NCBI GenBank assembly: GCA_000708835.1
Contig: DF237139.1
Coordinates: 50,485 to 114,484, forward strand
Source of the DNA: Klebsormidium nitens
Lineage: Eukaryota > Streptophyta > Klebsormidiophyceae > Klebsormidiales > Klebsormidiaceae
Reading direction: 5' to 3'
DNA length: 64,000 nt
The position numbers were made by a program, and so were the translations under genes. Numbering within the stretch: the stretch's first letter is position 1; every line of letters starts with the position of its first letter. The notes under the pieces were generated by a model, which had not been told where the DNA came from, did not search any database, and saw only the letters and a program-made list of their open reading frames with translations. Of the stretch, positions 61,458 to 64,000 are shown piece after piece.

Positions 61458-63856
61458 CTACTTCTTGTCGTTGTTTTTGGGCTCCTCGTATTCGGCCTCC
61501 TTTACTTCCGGCTCTTGTGCGGCACCCCCGTCTGAGCCGCCGCCGCCACCAGCCTTCTTGGCCAGCTCCGTCCCGATCTTCATGATGGCCTTCTGCAGCT
61601 CCTCCACCTTCGACCGGATGTCGTCCGCGTTTTCGCTGGTCAGGGTGGATCGGAGGGCCTCGATCGCTGACTTGATCTCATCTACGAGCTCCTGCAAGTC
61701 GTGCAAAAAGTACTCCGTCAGAAAGAGAATCTGAAAAGTTTCTGTCCGCATTTTAGCTAGTCAGGGGGGCCGGTGGGCCTCCATCGCTGACTTGGTATCG
61801 TCTATGACTCCTGCAAACCATGCAGAAGGGGATCTTGTCAGCATACGCAAAAACCTCTGGTGAATTACTCCGTCTGCTTTTTCGCTCGTCAGGGTGCTTC
61901 GATCGGTCTCGGTGCCTGACTTGATCTTGTCTACGACCTGCACATCATGCAAAGGGACATGTCGGAACACCCATAGTCCTCTGGTGAACAAGTCCGTCTG
62001 CGTCGCGCTAATCAGGCGCTTCAGACGGCCTCAATGGCTGACTTCTGTCTCGTCTACAAATCCTGCAAAGTGTGAGAAATAAAAACTGTCAAAGGATAAA
62101 AACATTTCCTCAGAAGAAATTAGCCCGCGCTTTCTTTGGTCAAGGGGCTTCGGACGGCTTCCATCGCGCCCTTGATCTTGGCCCAAAGTTCAGCAAGTTA
62201 GGCGAAAGGAAGATCGTCAAAGCAAGGATTAAGGCCAAGGTTACGCAGAACATCAAAAGTCAAAGATAAAGAAGACCTTGCATTGGGAAGCACCTAACAG
62301 AGAATGTCAGGTCAAACCCGGAACGATTTCAATGAGACGAGCTGCGCCAGACAGACTTTATACCTGTGCCGAGGAGTCCGGAAAGGTGCAGGCAGCTTGA
62401 CTTACTCCGGTCATAAACCCTCTGGCATGTTAAACATAGGGAGAGGCCAGGGCAGGACGAGGAGCTCGAACCAATCTCGTCACCCAAGCCTTCCAGCTTC
62501 GGAGCCAAAAATCACCCTAAAACCCTAAAACCCTAAAACCCTAAATCTGTCGAGCCCCGTTCTTAAATAATTAGGTTCGGATCCTTCGAAATCATCCATT
62601 TTGGGCTGTGAAAAAGAGGACAAGGACTGGCGCTGTCAGCTCGGCTGTAGTTCACAGCCCCGCGCAAGGCAGACTTTCGCCTGCTTCGGGCCCCCTTACC
62701 TGGGAGATGTTTGCTCCGTGCGTCTCTAGATTCTTCTCGGACGAATACACGAGCCCATCGGCCTCATTCCTGAGATCTATCAGCGCCCGACGCTCCTTAT
62801 CCTTGTCGGCAAACGACTCGGCGTCGCGAACCATCTGCTCAATGTCGGCCTGAGACAGCCCGCCTGAGGAGCGGATGGTAATGTGCTGCAAGCAAACGGT
62901 AACGGTTTTGGTGGACGGTAACGGTTGGCGGCTCTCACCGTCGAAAGGTTTGCTTTATGCTCGTCGAGCGCGCGCTCGGAGCTGTATACCAGCGAGTCGG
63001 CCTCGTTCCTGGCCTCGGTGACTTTCCGCCGCTCCTGGTCCCGCGCCGCGAATTCCTCGGCATCGGAAACCATACGGTCAATCTCTGCCTGAGTGAGGCC
63101 CCCCGAGGACTGGATTGTGATAGTCTGCAAAACCGCCAGGCCCACTCCCCGACGTTCAGACTACTGTGTGCTTCAAAAAAGGCGACTCCGTAGGCCTGGC
63201 TATTTCTGGGCGGTCGCCCGAGTAGAAAAGAAGACGCAGATTGTTTTCAGCCAGCCGTAAACAATCACTAGAGTAGCAAAATAGCCTTTCAAACTCCCCT
63301 CTGCCTATTTGCATTCCGCCTAAGCAGAAAATTGAGCGGACTGAATTGAGGACGAGTCGAACCGGAAGGGAGAAGAACCGACATTGCTTGAGCAACAAAG
63401 ACCTGCTTTTCGACCTGTGTGGCCCAAGAAAAAGTAATCGACTCAGGCCGTTGCACTGTTCAGTTTGATAAGGTTGAATCGAAACGAAGCGTCACGAAGT
63501 GAATTTGCAACTTCCTGATGAAGTCACTTTGCGTTCTACGAAGAACGACCGATTGTTGTCCTGGCAACAGGTAAAGCACGGGCTCACCGGAAAACTTGCT
63601 ACGACTCACCCGTATGGATCTGTTTCACATTCGCTCATAGTCGTACGCCTTACAAACATCCTTACAGGTGCGCTGATTTGACGAACGGTGCCCCAAGCGG
63701 AACCTTCTCATCCGGGTAAACCAAGCAGTTTCTAAGTTCTTATGAGTGTGTCAGCGTCTATTTAAAATGGGAGAAGGGGGACAATACGGCTCCAAGACAA
63801 CGCACCTGCTCCTTGCCGGTCGTCTTGTCACGGGCGTTTACGTTTACGATACCGTT
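61458..63856 (-). CDS. Mitochondrial HSP70, 3' part (5' end beyond window)
   Basis: Exons seen: 63806-63856 (N-G-I-V-N-V-N-A-R-D), 62939-63124, 62700-62885 and 61458-61691 with stop. All junctions are phase 0. They encode the end of the substrate-binding beta-sandwich, the start of the helical lid and the C-terminus. The lid exon exists in two intact forms (see separate entries). The C-terminus ends with a Gly-rich linker and E-A-E-Y-E-E-P-K, which fits the plant mitochondrial HSP70 tail (E-A-E-Y-E-E-V-K) and not the plastid tail. The protein is the import motor and main matrix chaperone. The right edge of the window cuts the gene in the intron upstream of 63856, so ATPase-domain exons are missing. 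If both lid exons were included together, the protein would carry a duplicated 62-residue segment. Confidence 0.93.
61600..62200. repeat. Five-copy array of the mtHSP70 last-exon acceptor edge
   Basis: The genuine edge (61600-61715, with acceptor at 61692) recurs, progressively decayed, at about 61760-61830, 61870-61955, 62000-62075 and 62128-62200. Shared words are CTCGTCAGGGT..CTTCG/GATCG, CGGCCTC/GGCCTC, TGACTT..TCTCGTCTAC and CCTGCAA..TGCAAA. All four copies lie in the intron between lid exon b and the last exon. Each lacks the rest of the exon. Confidence 0.85.
62514..62544. repeat. Interstitial telomere-type repeat (CCCTAAAA, four units)
   Basis: Four consecutive units of CCCTAAAA (the last missing one A) lie inside the mtHSP70 intron between lid exon b and the final exon. 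The eight-base unit TTTTAGGG is the telomere repeat known from Chlamydomonas, in contrast to the seven-base TTTAGGG of most land plants. An internal block like this can arise from repair of a double-strand break or from a short promoter/intron telo-box. Confidence 0.85.
62700..62885 (-). other. mtHSP70 lid exon, form b
   Basis: This exon also has 62 codons with phase 0 at both ends, a CTTGCAG acceptor and a GTAAGG donor. It encodes H-I-T-I-R-S-S-G-G-L to A-N-I-S-Q with no break. By my count 38 of 62 residues match form a, mostly with third-position nucleotide changes at the conserved sites, which suggests both forms have been kept under selection. Only 53 bp (62886-62938) separate it from form a. 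Confidence 0.9.
62939..63124 (-). other. mtHSP70 lid exon, form a
   Basis: The exon has 62 codons with phase 0 at both ends, a TTTTGCAG acceptor and a GTGAGA donor. It encodes T-I-T-I-Q-S-S-G-G-L to A-N-L-S-T without any stop or indel. It joins in frame both to the upstream exon ending at 63806 and to the final exon starting at 61691. Confidence 0.9.
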
Positions 63857-64000
63857 CTGCAGAAACAGCGGACCAGGTCAGGAGTTAGTCAGAAGCTTCA
63901 GCGACGTGGAATGAGGGGCAAGCAAGAAAACCGTCGGTCGGTCACAAACAGAGCCTTTCAGTGCACGAATCTGATCGTCATCCGAGATCGAACTCGCAAA

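Noticed and set aside
1-64000. CRISPR array, prophage, operon or bacterial origin
   Set aside because: Coding sequences are interrupted by GT-AG introns throughout, repeats are two to five decayed copies rather than spaced identical repeats, and all recognised proteins are eukaryotic.

Overview
The window reads as nuclear DNA of a streptophyte (plant-lineage) eukaryote. Genes are cut by short GT-AG introns and spaced roughly one per 5-6 kb. The set includes a CHASE-domain hybrid histidine kinase of the cytokinin-receptor type, a PGSIP7/8-type GT8 glycosyltransferase, a cytosolic GluRS with a GST-like N-terminal extension, ALKBH1, IMP1 and mitochondrial HSP70. Gene density, GC level and the lack of land-plant-style transposon fill suggest a charophyte alga such as Klebsormidium; that placement is inference, not proof. 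All gene models were built by hand from splice-site phase and family similarity.

Layout. 911-2296 (-): 3' part of an unrecognised gene. 3892-8234 (-): GT8 glycosyltransferase. 10325-13770 (-): CYP51-clan cytochrome P450. 15407-25983 (+): 14-exon CHASE hybrid histidine kinase. 27426-35544 (-): very large membrane-anchored coiled-coil/TPR-like protein. 36136-38336 (+): small Lys/Ser-rich nuclear-type protein. 39239-47286 (-): cytosolic glutamate-tRNA ligase. 47683-52445 (+): unrecognised locus built from about 2-kb tandem repeats of phase-matched exons. 54052-57718 (-): ALKBH1-type dioxygenase. 58673-60556 (+): mitochondrial inner-membrane protease IMP1. 61458-63856 (-): 3' part of mitochondrial HSP70, running off the right edge.

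From the P450 onward the genes alternate strand, so intergenic spaces are alternately shared (divergent) promoters and convergent 3' spacers. The four convergent spacers (25984-27425, 38337-39238, 52446-54051, 60557-61457) share an unusual composition rich in CATG/GCATGC/ATGCAT and CCGG/CGCG words, and two of them hold short tandem repeats. No shared pathway links the genes. Several serve protein synthesis or mitochondrial homeostasis (GluRS, IMP1, mtHSP70, possibly ALKBH1), and the kinase and the glycosyltransferase are membrane/signalling and wall or glycolipid functions.

The most striking structural signal is that exon edges have been tandemly copied into neighbouring introns. Decayed 50-150-bp echoes of exon-intron junctions occur next to GluRS exons 5, 7 and 9, the big exon of the coiled-coil gene and the last exon of mtHSP70. 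In mtHSP70 one whole 62-codon exon is duplicated intact, with only a 53-bp intron between the copies, which is the arrangement expected of mutually exclusive exons. The 47.7-52.4 kb locus looks like the same process on a larger scale.
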